Shown in pieces: positions 20,899 through 32,267 of a DNA stretch of 64,000 nt. The notes beneath the pieces are model-generated. The model was given only the letters and a program-made list of their open reading frames with translations. It had not been told where the DNA came from and ran no database searches. The number at the start of each line of letters is the position of its first letter. Positions within the stretch are counted from its first letter, which is position 1. Both the position numbers and the translations under genes were made by a program. The DNA comes from Dactylorhiza incarnata (lineage: Eukaryota > Streptophyta > Magnoliopsida > Asparagales > Orchidaceae), in the NCBI GenBank assembly GCA_033032865.1, contig JAWHQI010000064.1:4774001-4838000 (forward strand), given 5' to 3'.

Positions 20899-21888
20899 TC
20901 AGATAGAGGACATTTTCCCCACTGGGGAAAATATCTCATCGAAATCGATACATTGTTTCTGACTAAAACCTTTCACTACAAGTCTCGCCTTGTACCTCGG
21001 CTGAGAGAGATTTTCATCCAACTTCAGCTTGAAGACCCACTTGTTCTTCAAAGCTCTCTTCCCTTTAGGCAATGGGACTAAATCATACGTCTCATTCTTC
21101 TGAAGGGAGTACAACTCCTCTTCCATAGCAGCCGTCCAAGCCTCACGATCTTCAGCACTCTGAGCCTCCTCATAGGACTCAGGCTCTCCACTATCTATAA
21201 GCAAGATATACTCATGAGGAGAATACTTGATATTGGGCCTTCTGACTCTCTCAGATCTGACAGGAGGAACCTCCACCACAGGTGGCACATCAACTGGCAG
21301 AGCTCCCCCTACATCTGGGATCATCTCCTCATCAGGAATAAGCTCACCAACCTCCTCCTCAGCATGCCCATCATCAGCAACAGTCTCTGCTGGCCCGTCA
21401 TCAACATAGAGTCTCTCCTCCGCAGGTGGAGCCTGTGGAACCTGTGAATCCGCAGCATTCTGCTCACCAACCACTTGATCTTCAACAAAAATCACATCTC
21501 TGCTTCTGATCATTTTCTTGTTCACGGGATCCCAGAGTCTATAACCAAACTCCTCATGGGAAAATCCCAACAAGATACACTCCCGAGACTTCTCATCAAG
21601 CTTCGATCTCTCTTCCTTGGGGACATGAACATGAACTTTGCACCCAAACACTCGCACATGTCCGTACGACACTTCCTTCCCGGACCAAACACGCTCTGGA
21701 ATATCACCATTCAGAGGTGCCGAAGGAGACAGATTTATCAGATGTACAGCAGTTTGCACGGCCTCAGCCCAAAACTGCTTACCAATGCCAGCTTGAGAAA
21801 TCATGCATCTGAGCTTCTCAACAATCGTCCTGTTCATCCTCTCTGCAAAACCCATTCTATTGCGGCGTCCTCGGGATTGTCCTTTCAT
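20899..21888 (-). pseudogene. Integrase C-terminal part and start of reverse transcriptase (element D)
   Basis: The frame picks up within the integrase core just after a frame change near 21860-21885 and contains the catalytic glutamate in GFAERMNRTIVEKL. It continues through the Copia integrase C-terminal region (HVRVFGCKVHVHV, ILLGFSHEEFGYRLWDP), an acidic linker, and the reverse transcriptase opening (NKWVFKLKLDENL, KARLVVKGFSQ, DFDEIFSPVGKMSSI). It ends at a TGA (20899-20901). It is the same frame as the next segment, so only that stop separates them. Confidence 0.9.
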
Positions 21889-23563
21889 GCACTATGACAT
21901 GCTCTCTGCAGTAGGCATCGAAGGCACCGATGTATTCTCCCCCGTTGTCAGATCGAACTCGCTTTATTTTTTTACCGGTCATCTTCTCCACCTTTGCTCT
22001 GAACTCTACAAACTTTGCTAGAATATCACTCTTCTGCTTCACGGGATATGCCCAGACTTTCCTGGAATGATCGTCAATGAACGTGACGAAATAAGCGGCT
22101 CCGCCCATAGACTTGGGCTCAATAGGACCACACACATCAGTGTGTATCAAATATAGTAACTCCGCCTTCCTCTTTGGTTCAGAATCAGCAAAGGAAACAC
22201 GTTTCTGCTTATCGGCCAAGCAGTGCACACACGTGTTAGGAATCCCTCCTGATAGCTCCGGAAGAACCTTGTTCTTCACCAAAATCTTCAAGCTCTTCTC
22301 ACTGATATGCCCAAGCCTGCGATGCCATAACTCCATAGAGTTGCCTTCAGCAGCATTCACAATTGTGCCACAGATTTTGGCATTAGTGCGATAAAGGCCA
22401 CAACACTTCCTTCCTCTGGCTACCACCAAAGAGCCCTTCAGCAACCTCCAGGTACCTCCACCTTCAATGCTAGTGAAACCACCGTCATCAAGTCTACCAA
22501 CGGAAATCAGATTCATTCTCAAGTCAGGAATATGCCTGACGCCCTTGAGAACAATCTTCGCAAGCTCAGTCTCCAAGTGGACATCACCACTGCCAATAAT
22601 CAATGATTCACCAGAATTTGCCATCCGGATCACACCAAGGTCTCCCGCAGAATAGGTGTAGAAGTAATCCCTGTGAGGAGTGCAATGATAAGATGCACCT
22701 CCGTCCACGATCCAGTCTGTGTCAACACATTCCTGGCAAGACGACCCACTGCACTGCAAGAATAACGGCTCAGCCTCCACAATCGAAGTCATCGCATCAC
22801 CACTGGATGCACCTACCTCCTTGGTCTTTCCCTTCAGGTCTCTTTTCATTTGGAAACAATCCTTCTTGAAATGACCCTTCTTCTTATAATAGTAGCACTC
22901 GATGTCCTTCTTGGATTTGCCCCTAGACTTGCTCCTGGAAGTGCCCCTGTTCTTCACATCCTTATTCACAGACCTGCCTCTTCCTTCCATGAGGAAAACA
23001 CCCGAACTGGAAGATCCAGAATCCTTCCTTCTCAACTCTTCGTTCAGGAGACAACTAGACACCATCTCCATGGTTACCACGCCATCAGGAGCTGAGTTGC
23101 TCAACGACACTACAAGAGTCTCCCAACTCTCCGGTAAGGAACTAAGAACCATCAGAGCTTGGAGTTCATCTCCCAAGGTAATCTTCATGGACTTCAACTG
23201 ATTAATAATACTTTGGGCAAGGTTTAAGTGCTCAGTCATCTGCGAACCTTCCCGGTACTTCAAATTAACAAGCTTCCTAATCAGGAATGCCTTGTTACCT
23301 GCAGTCTTCCGCTCATACAAGGCTTCAAGCTTTTTCCATAAGGCTTGGGCCGAGGACTCCGTGGAAACATGATGAAAAACAGAGTCATCAAGCCACTGCC
23401 TAACGAACCCTACTGCCTTCCGATCCATCTTCTTCCATTCTTCATCATCCTTAACTGAAGCCGGTCTCCCTGTCAACGGAGCATGGAGATCTTTACAATA
23501 TAAAAGATCCTCCATCCGAGGCTTCTAGATGCTCCAATTCTTGCCATTCATACTGACCATCCT
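21857..23563 (-). pseudogene. Gag-protease-integrase N-part (element D)
   Basis: The likely start is an ATG near 23563, but a TAG at 23525-23527 (probably from TGG) cuts the first dozen codons; the open part starts at 23515. Gag capsid-like region: VGFVRQWLDDSVFHHV, LNLAQSIINQLKSM. The zinc knuckle is damaged: CYYYKKKGHFKKDC has tyrosine in place of the second cysteine. Protease active site reads DGGAS instead of DSGAS. Integrase zinc region LWHRRLGHISEKSLK...CVHC and core HTDVCGPIE, VRSDNGGEY are present. A small indel near 21860-21885 ends the frame before the catalytic glutamate. Confidence 0.92.
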
Positions 23564-23728
23564 TGTGCTCTGTTCCATTGCTTTCTCAAACAACAACTGC
23601 TCTAACACGATTCGCAAGTTGATTTATTTCAAGGGATTAACAAGAGAGGATAGGGAGCGGACCAATGGTCGTCACCTACCGCACCGAGTTAGAAACCGAG
23701 AAATAAAAACGACAAGTTAAAGAACCTC

Positions 23729-23740
23729 GCTCTGATACCA
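23729..23740 (-). other. Primer-binding site of element D
   Basis: Minus-strand TGGTATCAGAGC, two bases inside the 5' LTR end at 23743. Confidence 0.93.
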
Positions 23741-23742
23741 CT

Positions 23743-24683
23743 TGTAGGGAATGAAGGTCGCAGGTAACGACGTCTCCCACCAATCAATAGAGCAAACAAA
23801 ACCTGAGAAAAATCAAACCAACAAAACAAACACACAAACACAGAGATATACGTGGAAAACCTTCACAACTTGAAGGTCAAAAACCACGGGGCACGGCACA
23901 ACAAAATCCACTATAATAAATAAGGATTACAACGTTAATCTAGGTTTGCCCAAACCTAGAATGCCCACCGGATTTGACAACAAATCCAACCTTCTCCACC
24001 AACAAAGATGAACACCACTTCTCTACAATATGATAATAATCTACTCTCTCTTCAAGCACAATAGCAAGTGAAAACGAGATAGAAAACACCTTACGACGTA
24101 GACGAAGAGGCCTTTGAAAGCGGTGGAGAAATCTCCAAGCAAGTTGAGGAAACACTTCCTCCTTCCGGTAACGGCAACAGCGGCTACACCGCTCTTCCAA
24201 TCAGCGGCAACAGGCGGCAACAACCACCACAAGAGCAGCAGCCCAAACAGCCCTCTCTTTCTCCAACTGAAGGTCGGCGACACCTCCTCTCCTTCCAGCG
24301 ACAGCAATGGCGATAGCAACTCTAGGCGCCGGCGACAGCAGCCCCGGCGACAGCACCTCTCTCCTTCACGCACACCGGCGGCTCTCTCCAAGATCGAGAG
24401 AAAAGAAGAAAAAAGGGGAGGGGCGACAATGTGCGATAGAGAGAGAGAGGGAGAGAATATGTTTTTTATCAACCCTAACTCCTCCTCATTTTACCAAGCA
24501 GAACTGCTCACGCCAAAACCAGTCCGGTTCAGTTGAACCGGACCCAAAAACCTGCCAAAAATTCTGTCCAAAAACAAGGACAGAGCCTAGCGCGTTGCAA
24601 CGTGCATTTTTACCAGGTTGCAACCTAAATTCCTGAATCACTAAAAATCACAAAAAACCTCCTTTAGGGGCTGAACCCCAACA
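23743..24683 (-). repeat. Element D 5' LTR
   Basis: 941 bp; ends and sequence match the copy at 18643-19584. It includes ACGTGGAAAACC and CCACTATAATAAATAAGG blocks (plus-strand reading) shared with related Tork-type LTRs in this window. Confidence 0.95.
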
Positions 24684-24688
24684 GAAAG

Positions 24689-25210
24689 GTGGCAGCACAC
24701 GGCGGCAACTCGAAGGTCGGCAACAATGGCATCTCCGATAAACGCACACGTGGCTGAATCTATGATCCATGGCGGTAGCAGGATGATGAAGGGGCAGCCA
24801 CCATCGTCTGTTCTTGGGCTTCGGTTGAGCGGAAGCCGAATCCTTTCTGCTCTGCTTTGCTAAAAAATTAAAAAAATTTAAATAAATGACAGAAAAATAT
24901 TTTTTTTTGCTAAAAATTATTCCGGGTTTCTTAATAATAACACCATATTTAATCACCAAATATAGTATGACAAACATTATAGCTGGTCGAGATCAATGTC
25001 AACGTCGTCTTTGAGTTAAGATTCGGGACATATCAAGAGGATTAATTGATTTGTTGTTCGAGGAAGAAGGGGAGGGCTAAGCCAGCTAACTTTCGCGGGC
25101 AATGCCTCTAATCGACGTCAATACTCACCCCTTTAACATACTCCCCAATGCTTTAGCTCATAAAATTGTCATTAACTGCACCTTAATGCAAAGATGAGAC
25201 AAAAACTTAT
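24689..25210. other. Unassigned sequence (joins 18642 before element D inserted)
   Basis: No gene or element end recognised. It contains A/T-rich runs near 24865-24915. Confidence 0.5.
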
Positions 25211-25340
25211 ATGACTCGTTCGTTTGGACATAATTGGAATTTGATATTGAAATTCGATATTGAGATTCGATATTGAGATTCGATATTCAGAATTGGAATT
25301 GGTCTAATTCCAATTCCAGCGTTCGCCTAATAAACTGTAA

Positions 25341-25530
25341 TGCACAGGGCCGGCCTACCCCGGTTCAATCAGAGGAAACCGAACCGACACATTACTGGGA
25401 TGCAGCCCAAGCACCCCAAAGCCTCTCCGCGCCTATTTCTCAGCAGCGACGCATTGTTGAGACCGCGTCTCGATCGAACCCCCAACCCCCTGGATAAGGA
25501 GTTTTCAAACCACTCATCATCACCAATTGA
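25341..25530 (-). mobile_element. SINE-like copy, minus strand
   Basis: On the minus strand: TTGGTGATGATGAG, then GGGGGTTCGATCGAGACGC (B-box-like) about 50 bp on, GTCTCAACAATGCG, and a GGCCGGCCCTG end. About 190 bp, alignable with 25909-26101 over its length. Confidence 0.55.
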
Positions 25531-25548
25531 GCTGCAGTCCAAGCATTT

Positions 25549-25890
25549 TGTGACGACCCATGGACGTGGGCGTTACAATAATTTTATGACAGCCCAGGGC
25601 CGACGCACTCTGGATCACACAAGAACCAATGTGGCCTCACCTGGCATCGTCCGGGCTGCAGCTCATGCACCCAACTCATCTCCGTCCACAGGCGGGTTGT
25701 TGGTGGTCACAGCCTCCCCGTGCTGCACACTTAACTATCGAGTTTCGCTCATCAAAGGAAGGTTGTGGCCACCAACAACACGCCTGTGGATGGAGATGGG
25801 TTGGATGCTTGGGCTGCAGCCTGAACGATGCCAGGTGAGGCCACAGTGGTCCTTGTGTGATCCAGAGTGGGTCGGTCATGGATCGTCACA
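25549..25890. repeat. Long imperfect inverted repeat (hairpin)
   Basis: The left arm from 25549 (TGTGACGACCCATGGA) pairs with the right arm ending at 25890 (TCATGGATCGTCACA). The strongest pairing is 25605-25722 with 25766-25870, for example TCTGGATCACACAAG against CTTGTGTGATCCAGA and GTGGCCTCACCTGGCATCGT against its complement. The loop is about 45 nt. The left arm has an extra ~35 nt near 25567-25600. Confidence 0.85.
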
Positions 25891-25908
25891 AAAAAGTGCA
25901 CTTTTTAA

Positions 25909-26101
25909 TGTAACACCCAGGGCCGGCCTAACCCGGTTCAACCAGAGGAAATCCCGAACCAGCACGTTACCGGGCTGCAACCCAAGCACCCCAACGCCTC
26001 CCCACGCCTGTTACTCAGCAAGGGTACGTTGTCGAGGCCGGGTCTCAAACCCGCAACCCCCTTGATAAAGCGCCTTCAAACAACTCCTCATCACCAATTA
26101 A
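25909..26101 (-). mobile_element. SINE-like copy, minus strand
   Basis: On the minus strand: TTGGTGATGAGGAGTTG, GGGTTGCGGGTTTGAGACCC (B-box-like GGTTTGAGACC), GGCCTCGACAACG, then GGGTTAGGCCGGCCCTGGG. Same family as 25341-25530 and the candidate at 18449. Confidence 0.55.
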
Positions 26102-26384
26102 TATTGTGGAATTGATTAATTCTTTTGTTCGTTTGTTAAATAAAATTAAATCTAAGAAATGAAAAATATTATAAAAAATTTAATATTCTATTACATATAT
26201 TATGAAAAACCTAACATCCTATCACATATACTGACATTAATTAACGCATAATTTAAGAACCTAGAATTAATTTTCTACATGCATAAATGTAAGGACTGAT
26301 TGTGGATAAAAAATAAGTTTAACATAAATGTAAGAACGTTGAGAATAAGAACTAATAAAATATAAAAAGTAATACTTTATGAAA

Positions 26385-27545
26385 AAAGTGCACGTCTGGG
26401 CAAAAGATGAGCGCTCATGCGAAAAATACGCGCCCGGGAAAAATAAGCTCGCTCGGGCAAAAAATGAGCATTGTGGTGAAAAACGTGCGCTCGGGTGAAA
26501 AAAGTGTGCCCAAGCGAAAAATAAGCCTAGGGAGAAAATTGTGCTCTCGGGCGAAGAACGCACGCCCGAGCAAAAAAACGCGTGCTTGTGCGTCTAACAC
26601 CTTAGGCGAAATAAACGCGTATCCGGGTGAAAATGCGTCCCGAGCAAAAAACGCACGCCCGCGTGAAAAATGCGCGCCCGAGAGACAAACGTGCGCCTGG
26701 GAGAAAAAGTGTGCGCCCGAGCGAAAAATGCGAGCCCGGGCAAAAAATGAGCGTTGTGGCAAAAAACACGCACTCGAGCGAAAAAATTACGCTAGTGCGA
26801 AAAAAAACTTGCTCGTGCAAAAAAAGCCTGCCCTGATGAAAAGTGTGCGCTCGGCCGAAAAATGTGTGCCATACCGAAAAGTGTGCGTCCGCGCGAAAAT
26901 GAGCAGCCGGGCGAAAATGCGGAAATAGGCGAAAAACACTTGCATAGGCGAAAAATGAGCGTTGTGGCGAAAACCGCATTCTCGGGCGAAAAAAATGTGC
27001 AAGGCCAGAAAACGCGCGCCCGGGGAAAAACACGCCCGGGAGAAAATGCGTGCCCGTGTGAAAAACTCGCGCCCGGGCGACAAAACGCGTGCCCGGTGAA
27101 AAAAAGCATGCCCGGGGGAAAATGTGTGCTCGGGCGAAAAAACCTCCGCCCAGGGAAAAAATGGGCGCCCGGGCGAAAATCGCCCCTGGGCAATATACCC
27201 GCGCCCGGACGAAATAGTGCGCGCCCGGGCGAAAAATGATCGTCCGAGTGAGAAATTGTGCACCCGGGCGAAAATGTGCGCACCCGGGTGAAAAATGAGC
27301 GCCCGGGCGAAAAACTCGCCCTTGGGGGAAAATATGCGTTCGGTCCAAAAACACGCACCGGGGTGAAAAACGTGCGTCCGGGTAAAAACACGCAATAGGC
27401 AAAAAGTGTACGCCCTGTGGAAAAACATGCGTCCAGGCGAAAAACACGCGACCGGGCAAAAATGTGCGCGCCCGGGAAAAATAGTGGGCACCCGGGCGAA
27501 ATATGAGCGTTCGGGTGAAAAGCGCGTGCCCAGGGCGAAAATAAA
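26385..27545. repeat. About 20-bp CCCGGGC-GAAAAA minisatellite, 1.16 kb
   Basis: Roughly 55-60 degenerate copies of GAAAAATGCGCGCCCGGGC. The period and absence of stops create long overlapping open frames on both strands, which are artefacts of the repeat. Confidence 0.9.
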
Positions 27546-27665
27546 CGCACCTTACAAAAAAACACGACTCAACCGGAATTATCAAATTCAAACGAAAGAC
27601 AAAATTCAGATCAGACTTTCAATTCTAATTCCATGATCTCAATTCCGTCCAAACGAATAGGCTCA

Positions 27666-27863
27666 TAAATACAGAAAGAATTTTTGGGTGATTTCCTCTA
27701 CAACGCTCAAATAAGCGGAGGTGAAATTTGACTTGCTCGCCTTCGAAGATGAGCAAATTAAAGGACACGAAGCAATAAGAATCCATCGATGGTGGGGATT
27801 AGTCATGATTCTGATATTCACTTGATATAAAATATTGCATAGTTAATGATATAGCATGAGTTT
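27666..27863. other. Unassigned AT-rich sequence
   Basis: Nothing recognisable between the candidate DNA element and the AGCAT duplication of the next retrotransposon. Confidence 0.5.
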
Positions 27864-27868
27864 AGCAT

Positions 27869-29103
27869 TGTTGCGGAACGCTCAGGACTCTTGGTAGACC
27901 GGTTCGATTGAACCGCTTTAGCTTGTGAGCGAACTAAGCGCGCAAACAGTCAATTAGAGATTCGTTGATTGCACTGGGACTTTTTAGCGTGGAAAACCCG
28001 GAAAGGGTAAAAAATCACGTGGTCGGAGCTGTGCCGACCAAACTCCACTATCTTCAGGGGGGTTACAAAGTGAGACTTAGAACTCGAGTGCGACAGGCCG
28101 CAGCTCGTTACAGTAGTAGTGAGATAGAGAGATCCGAAGGCGACAGGCCGCCTCTTGGAAAAAACTAAGTCCTTTTCTCCTTCTGAGAAAGGTGGAGAAC
28201 AAAAGTGAGCTGCTCCGGGGAACAAAAGTGAGCTGCTCCTGGGAACAAAAGTGAGCTGCTCCGGGGAACAAAAGTGAGCTGCTGCGTCGCCTTTCGGGAT
28301 GAAGGAAATCTTCAAGTCCGGAAAGGAAATCTTCAAGCTCCGAAGGAGAATTCCGCAAAAGTCTGCAAGGAACTCTCCCAGGTCCCGAAGTCAAGGTCCT
28401 TTCAAATGAACCCCCAGACCCCTTTTTATAGCTTTGGCCGGGGGTAGTCTGGTAATCTTGTCGTTGGCAGTTTCCATAAATGCTTGGTGGACGAATCATA
28501 TTTTCCGGTTTGGGGCACACGGATCGCCATTTTTCGTAAATGACCACCTTGCCCTTCGGGCAGCTTGGGCGGCTCGGGCAGTTCGGGCAGCTTTGTTGGA
28601 GGCGAAAAAGGCGACTGGCCGTTCCTGAAAAGTGAGATACCTGAAAGACAAAATGTGAGACGCCTGAGAGACAAAATGTGAGACGCCTGAAAGACAAAAT
28701 GTGAGAAGTCAGGAAGACAGAAAGTGAGAAGTCAGAAAGACAGAAAGTGAGAAGTGCGCGCTCAGAAGCGTTCTGAACGCGCAACGAGCGAGGGAGCGCT
28801 CAGAGCGTGCAATAAGCACGTGGGCGTTCTGAGCGAACGGAGAGACGTTCTGAGCGCGGGAGCATTCTGAGCGAACGGGGAGGCGATTCGTCGCGATCCG
28901 AGAAGGAAAGCAGGGCCCGTCTTTCCTGGCGAGGAGCTCGCCCGAAAAGGCGCCCCGTGAGTCCCCCCGTCGGAAAGGGGGGAAGGAGGGGGAGGAAACG
29001 GTCACCCTCCCCCGCAAAGAGGGAAGGCGGACGGGACGCGCTCCCGGGAGGCGCGGCCAGGCCGCACCCAAGGGGGGGGGGGGGTGCGGCAAGCCACACC
29101 CAA

Positions 29104-29146
<43 letters not shown>

Positions 29147-29607
29147 CGCACCCCACCCGAGGGGGGTGCGGCCGGGCCGCACCCCAAGGGGGCTGCGGCC
29201 GGGCCGCACCCCACCCTAAGGGGGTGCGGCCGGGCCGCACCCCTCCCCAGGGGGGGGGGGGGGTGCGGTAAGGCCGCACCCCAAGGGGGGTGCGGCCAGG
29301 CCGCACCCCACCCGAGGGGGGTGCGGCCAGGCCGCACCCCATGGGGGTGCGGCGGCGAGGCCGCACCCCGGGTTCGGCCGCGCCCCTTGCGGGTGTGCGG
29401 CTCGGCCGCGCCCCGTGAGGTGGCGCGGTTGCGTGGGTCGGCTTCAAGATAGGAGGCGGTCCCGTTGTCATTCTCGGCGTGGCTCCGTATGGCAACTCTG
29501 GCTTTATTTCCCCGGATTCCTTGCCAAACTGGTGGGGGGAGCGCTTTTGGAAATATCTGCTGCCATTGCGGCCTATAAATAAGAGTCTGTTATACGAGCC
29601 CCCATCA
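27869..29607 (-). repeat. TAT-like element 3' LTR (1739 bp)
   Basis: Plus-strand ends TGTTGCGG and CCCCCATCA. Contains four ACAAAAGTGAGCTGCTCC units (28199-28285), GTGAGACGCCTGAAAGACA units (28630-28740), and a GGGTGCGGCCGGGCCGCACC array with long G-runs (29055-29370). TATA-like GCTATAAAAAGGGG lies on the minus strand near 28431. Confidence 0.93.
29055..29370. repeat. GC-rich minisatellite with 43-nt G-run
   Basis: About 30-bp units of GGGTGCGGCCGGGCCGCACCCC(ACCCGA) separated by G-runs; the longest is 29104-29146 (43 G). The matching array in the other LTR (35600-36000) has a 27-nt run at 35633-35659 and a different number of units. Confidence 0.92.
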
Positions 29608-29621
29608 TAAGCCCCCCAAAA
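29608..29621 (-). other. Polypurine tract of the TAT-like element
   Basis: Minus-strand TTTTGGGGGGCTTA immediately before the 3' LTR start TGATGGGGGC. Confidence 0.75.
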
Positions 29622-29688
29622 CCGTCGGAGTCCAGAACTCGTGAAGGAGTGCGAGGGTTTTCTGAATATTTGCGTGGTGTAACGGACG

Positions 29689-31980
29689 ATGCCGGAGGTA
29701 AGTTTTTATTTTTTGAAAAAATGGCTTGGAGGGAAAAACGGGAACGACGGCCGGGGGGTCGGGCGGCCGGCGCTCGAGCGGCATCCGTGCGTGCGCTTGC
29801 GCGCGGTCCAGAGCAGGCGGGGGACGCGCGCGGCCTGCGCCCGTGCACGGCCGGTGCTTGGGCGAGGTCGGCGGGCGGCCGGTGCCCGTGCGCGGTCGGT
29901 GCCCGCGCGCGGTGCCGGTGCGCGGCTGGCGCCCGCGCGCGGCGTCGGCGTGCGGCGGGCGTCCGCGGGCGGCCGCTGCACGGTTGGTATCCGCGCGCGG
30001 TGCCCGCGCGCGGCGGCTGTGCGGGACCGATGCGCGCGCGCCGTCGGCGCGCGGTTGGTGCCCGCGCGCGGCCGGCGCGCGGTCGGTGCCCGCGCGTGGT
30101 GCCCGCGTGGGGCTGGTTCCCGCGCGTGGTGCACGCGTGCGGCGGGTGCCTGCACGCGTTCTTGAGCGAAGCCGGCGGCGGGCGTGTGTCGCCCGGCTCT
30201 CGTGCGTGCTCGAAGTTTGCGCACTGTTTTTGTTTATACAGATGGTGCGTGAATTTGCGCGGTCTTGGCCGGCTGTGTGGTTCGCCCTGCTTTGGTCGTT
30301 TTATTTGTCTATCTTAGCGCCTGCGTTCATATACATTTCTTTTTCAGGCTTCGAAGCGGGGCGGCCACTCGAGGCCGATGCGCCTGCGCTCTTCTCTTGA
30401 TGGTGCGCGAATCGAGATATGGCGCAAACGGTTTGGATTGCCGCCTAATACTGAGGTGAAGATTCCGGGGGTGGAGGAGCGCGCTCAGAATCCGCCTACT
30501 GGTTTTATGACTCTTTCCGAGAGCTGCTTGAAGTCTGGGTTCCGTATTCCTCCATCCGATGAAGTTCTTGAGATACTCCGGTTCTGTGGCGTCCCAATTA
30601 CACAGTTTACGCCTGCTGGGATGGCGAACATCATGGGACTTGTTGTCTTCTTCCGGGAGCACAGCGCGCGTTTTTCACTCGATCTTTTCAAGGACTGGTG
30701 CGAGGTTTCCACCGACTCGGGTGGTCGTATCGAGGTTCGTAGTAACAAGAGTTGGTTCCGCTTTGGTGAGAAAGCAGATTACCGTCACGGAAACACCCTC
30801 TATGGGTATGTCCGTAATCGCTGGGAGCTGCCGGAGCTTTGGAGAGCGCTCCCTGGTCGCTGCCGTCGGCTGGCCGGGCGGGAAGACGAGTTCCTTCCTA
30901 TTCCCGGTTTCCCTGGTCGGGAGGGCTTGTCGAAGGCTCTGTTCTGTATTCATAGCTGCGTGGAGGAGAGCCGACTACTCTCGGCGGGGCTTTCTTGGGA
31001 TTCCGAGCGGGAGGCCGCTGTTCCCTTAGATCGTGGAAGGAAGAGAAAGATTGTTTTCAGGAATGGAACTCCTGGTTAGTGTTCTGCTCCGCCGGAGCCT
31101 AGAAGCCACGATCATGAAGCCGGTCCGAGCCGCCGTCGGGGGGAGCCGACTGCTCCCGACCCGGAGGTCGAGATTCTGGCCTCCCCTACTGCTGAGCAGG
31201 TTGCGCAGGGAGACTTGCCGCCACCTCCTCCTCTTCCACCGTCGAGGCGAGTTTCCTCGTCCCTCCAGGCGATGACTTCTGCAGTAAGTGAATCTCTCCT
31301 TACTCGGGTCTTGACTTGTCTTTGCTTTCGTTGTTTATGTTTCCTGATTGCTTCCTTCGTGCTTGCAGGCGAACGCTCTGACCAATGTTGCTCTCACATG
31401 GAACGACTGTTACATGGGCCTCAAGGACAGCTATATCTCCCTCCAGGAGGAGCTGAGCGTGATGAAGAGGGACATGTCTGCTTTGTAGAAGAGGAGGGAT
31501 CGCGATCTGTCCCGCGTCAAGCAGCTGGAGGCCGACCTCTCTTCTTCCCAATCTGAGGTTGAGAAGCTGCAGGAGGCGTATGGTGGAGACAAGGCGCTTG
31601 CCCAGGATGCGCTTCGTCAGTTGTCTGAGGCTCAGGGGGAGATGTTTCGCATGAAGGGGGAGCTGGGTTTCCTGCGGAGCGAGGTGGAGCGGCTGTCGTT
31701 GGTTGAGTGCAGCCTTGAGGATGCCAAGGCGGCCGGAGTGGCCGAGTTCCGAGATTCTCTTGCTTTTGTCGAGGAGCGGTTCCAGATGGCGGAGGAGATC
31801 CGTGCCGAGGTCATGACGAAGGAGGTCGAGCCCTTGTTGGAGGACGAGCGCGAAGTCGCCTTCCAGCGCGGTATTCAGAAGACTCTGCGCCTGGTGGGGA
31901 GGAAGTTCGGGTGTGATACCGCTGGTCTTGGAGCGGGAGACCTTTCGGAAGATGAGTGCTCGGACGCAGCCAAGGATTGA
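29689..31980 (+). pseudogene. Antisense ORF of the TAT-like element: gypsy-type transposase-like (Transposase_28) with coiled coil, intron-containing
   Basis: Opposite to gag. A short first exon ATGCCGGAG (29689-29697) joins in frame to 30348 across a GT...AG gap of 650 bp. The main exon resembles the Transposase_28/gypsy-type transposon domain: TLSESCLKSGFRIPPSDEVLEIL, FTPAGMANIMGLVVFF, LFKDWCEVS. A TAG at 31078 interrupts the frame, which reads on through PPPPPLPPSRR. A second intron at 31284-31368 (GTAAGT...TGCAG) preserves the frame. After another TAG near 31486 comes a coiled coil (VKQLEADLSSSQSEVEKLQE to ERFQMAEEIRAEV). It ends at 31978. Known in TAT elements; function unknown. The splicing is inferred. 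Confidence 0.65.
29760..30170. repeat. GC-rich degenerate repeat inside first intron of the antisense ORF
   Basis: Repeated GGTGCCCGCGCGCGGCCGGC-like units (about 18-21 bp). All frames are open through parts of it; these are artefacts of composition. Confidence 0.75.
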
Positions 31981-32267
31981 CGTTGATCGTCTTCTGTTTC
32001 TTTGCTTTCCATGCCATTGTCTGTTTGTGCGTCGTTCTGAGTTGGTTTGTTTGCACTTTGCTTTTCCGCTTTCCGTATTTTTGTCTGTTTTGTGCGCAGC
32101 GTTGAGCTGACGCGGTTATCGTGTTTATCGTATTCACTTTTTTGCGTGATCCTGTTAATCTGGTTGTTAGCACCTGCATAGTTTGTTTGTTTTTAAAATG
32201 AGTTTCGTACGAGATGGAGCCCGCGGCTTGCAGATGTATATATATATATAAAGAGTTAGTATGCGCA

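Larger units (their letters stand above)
18643..24683 (-). mobile_element. Element D: complete Tork/Tnt1-like Copia retrotransposon, inactivated
   Basis: Identical 5-bp duplications GAAAG at 18638-18642 and 24684-24688 flank LTRs of 942 bp (18643-19584) and 941 bp (23743-24683). On the minus strand the order is primer site, gag, protease, integrase, reverse transcriptase, RNase H, polypurine tract: the Copia order. The polyprotein has a stop near the Gag start, a frame change inside integrase and an in-frame stop early in reverse transcriptase. By eye the LTRs differ at roughly 20 positions, so the insertion is moderately recent. Confidence 0.95.
25212..27665. mobile_element. Candidate DNA transposon with inverted ends, about 2.45 kb
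   Basis: Left end GACTCGTTCGTTTGGACATA resembles the minus-strand right end GAGCCTATTCGTTTGGACGG, and both continue with GAATT-rich sequence. No transposase frame is present. The interior holds two SINE-like copies, a long hairpin and a minisatellite. I could not define a target duplication, so the call is tentative. Confidence 0.4.

Noticed and set aside
26407..27591. Open frames up to 329 residues with FSPGRAFF-type repeats
   Set aside because: Produced by the 20-bp repeat in every frame; not coding.
28800..29495. Glycine- or proline-rich open frames in the TAT-like LTR
   Set aside because: They read through the G-run and GC array; the same appears in the other LTR at 35312-36248.
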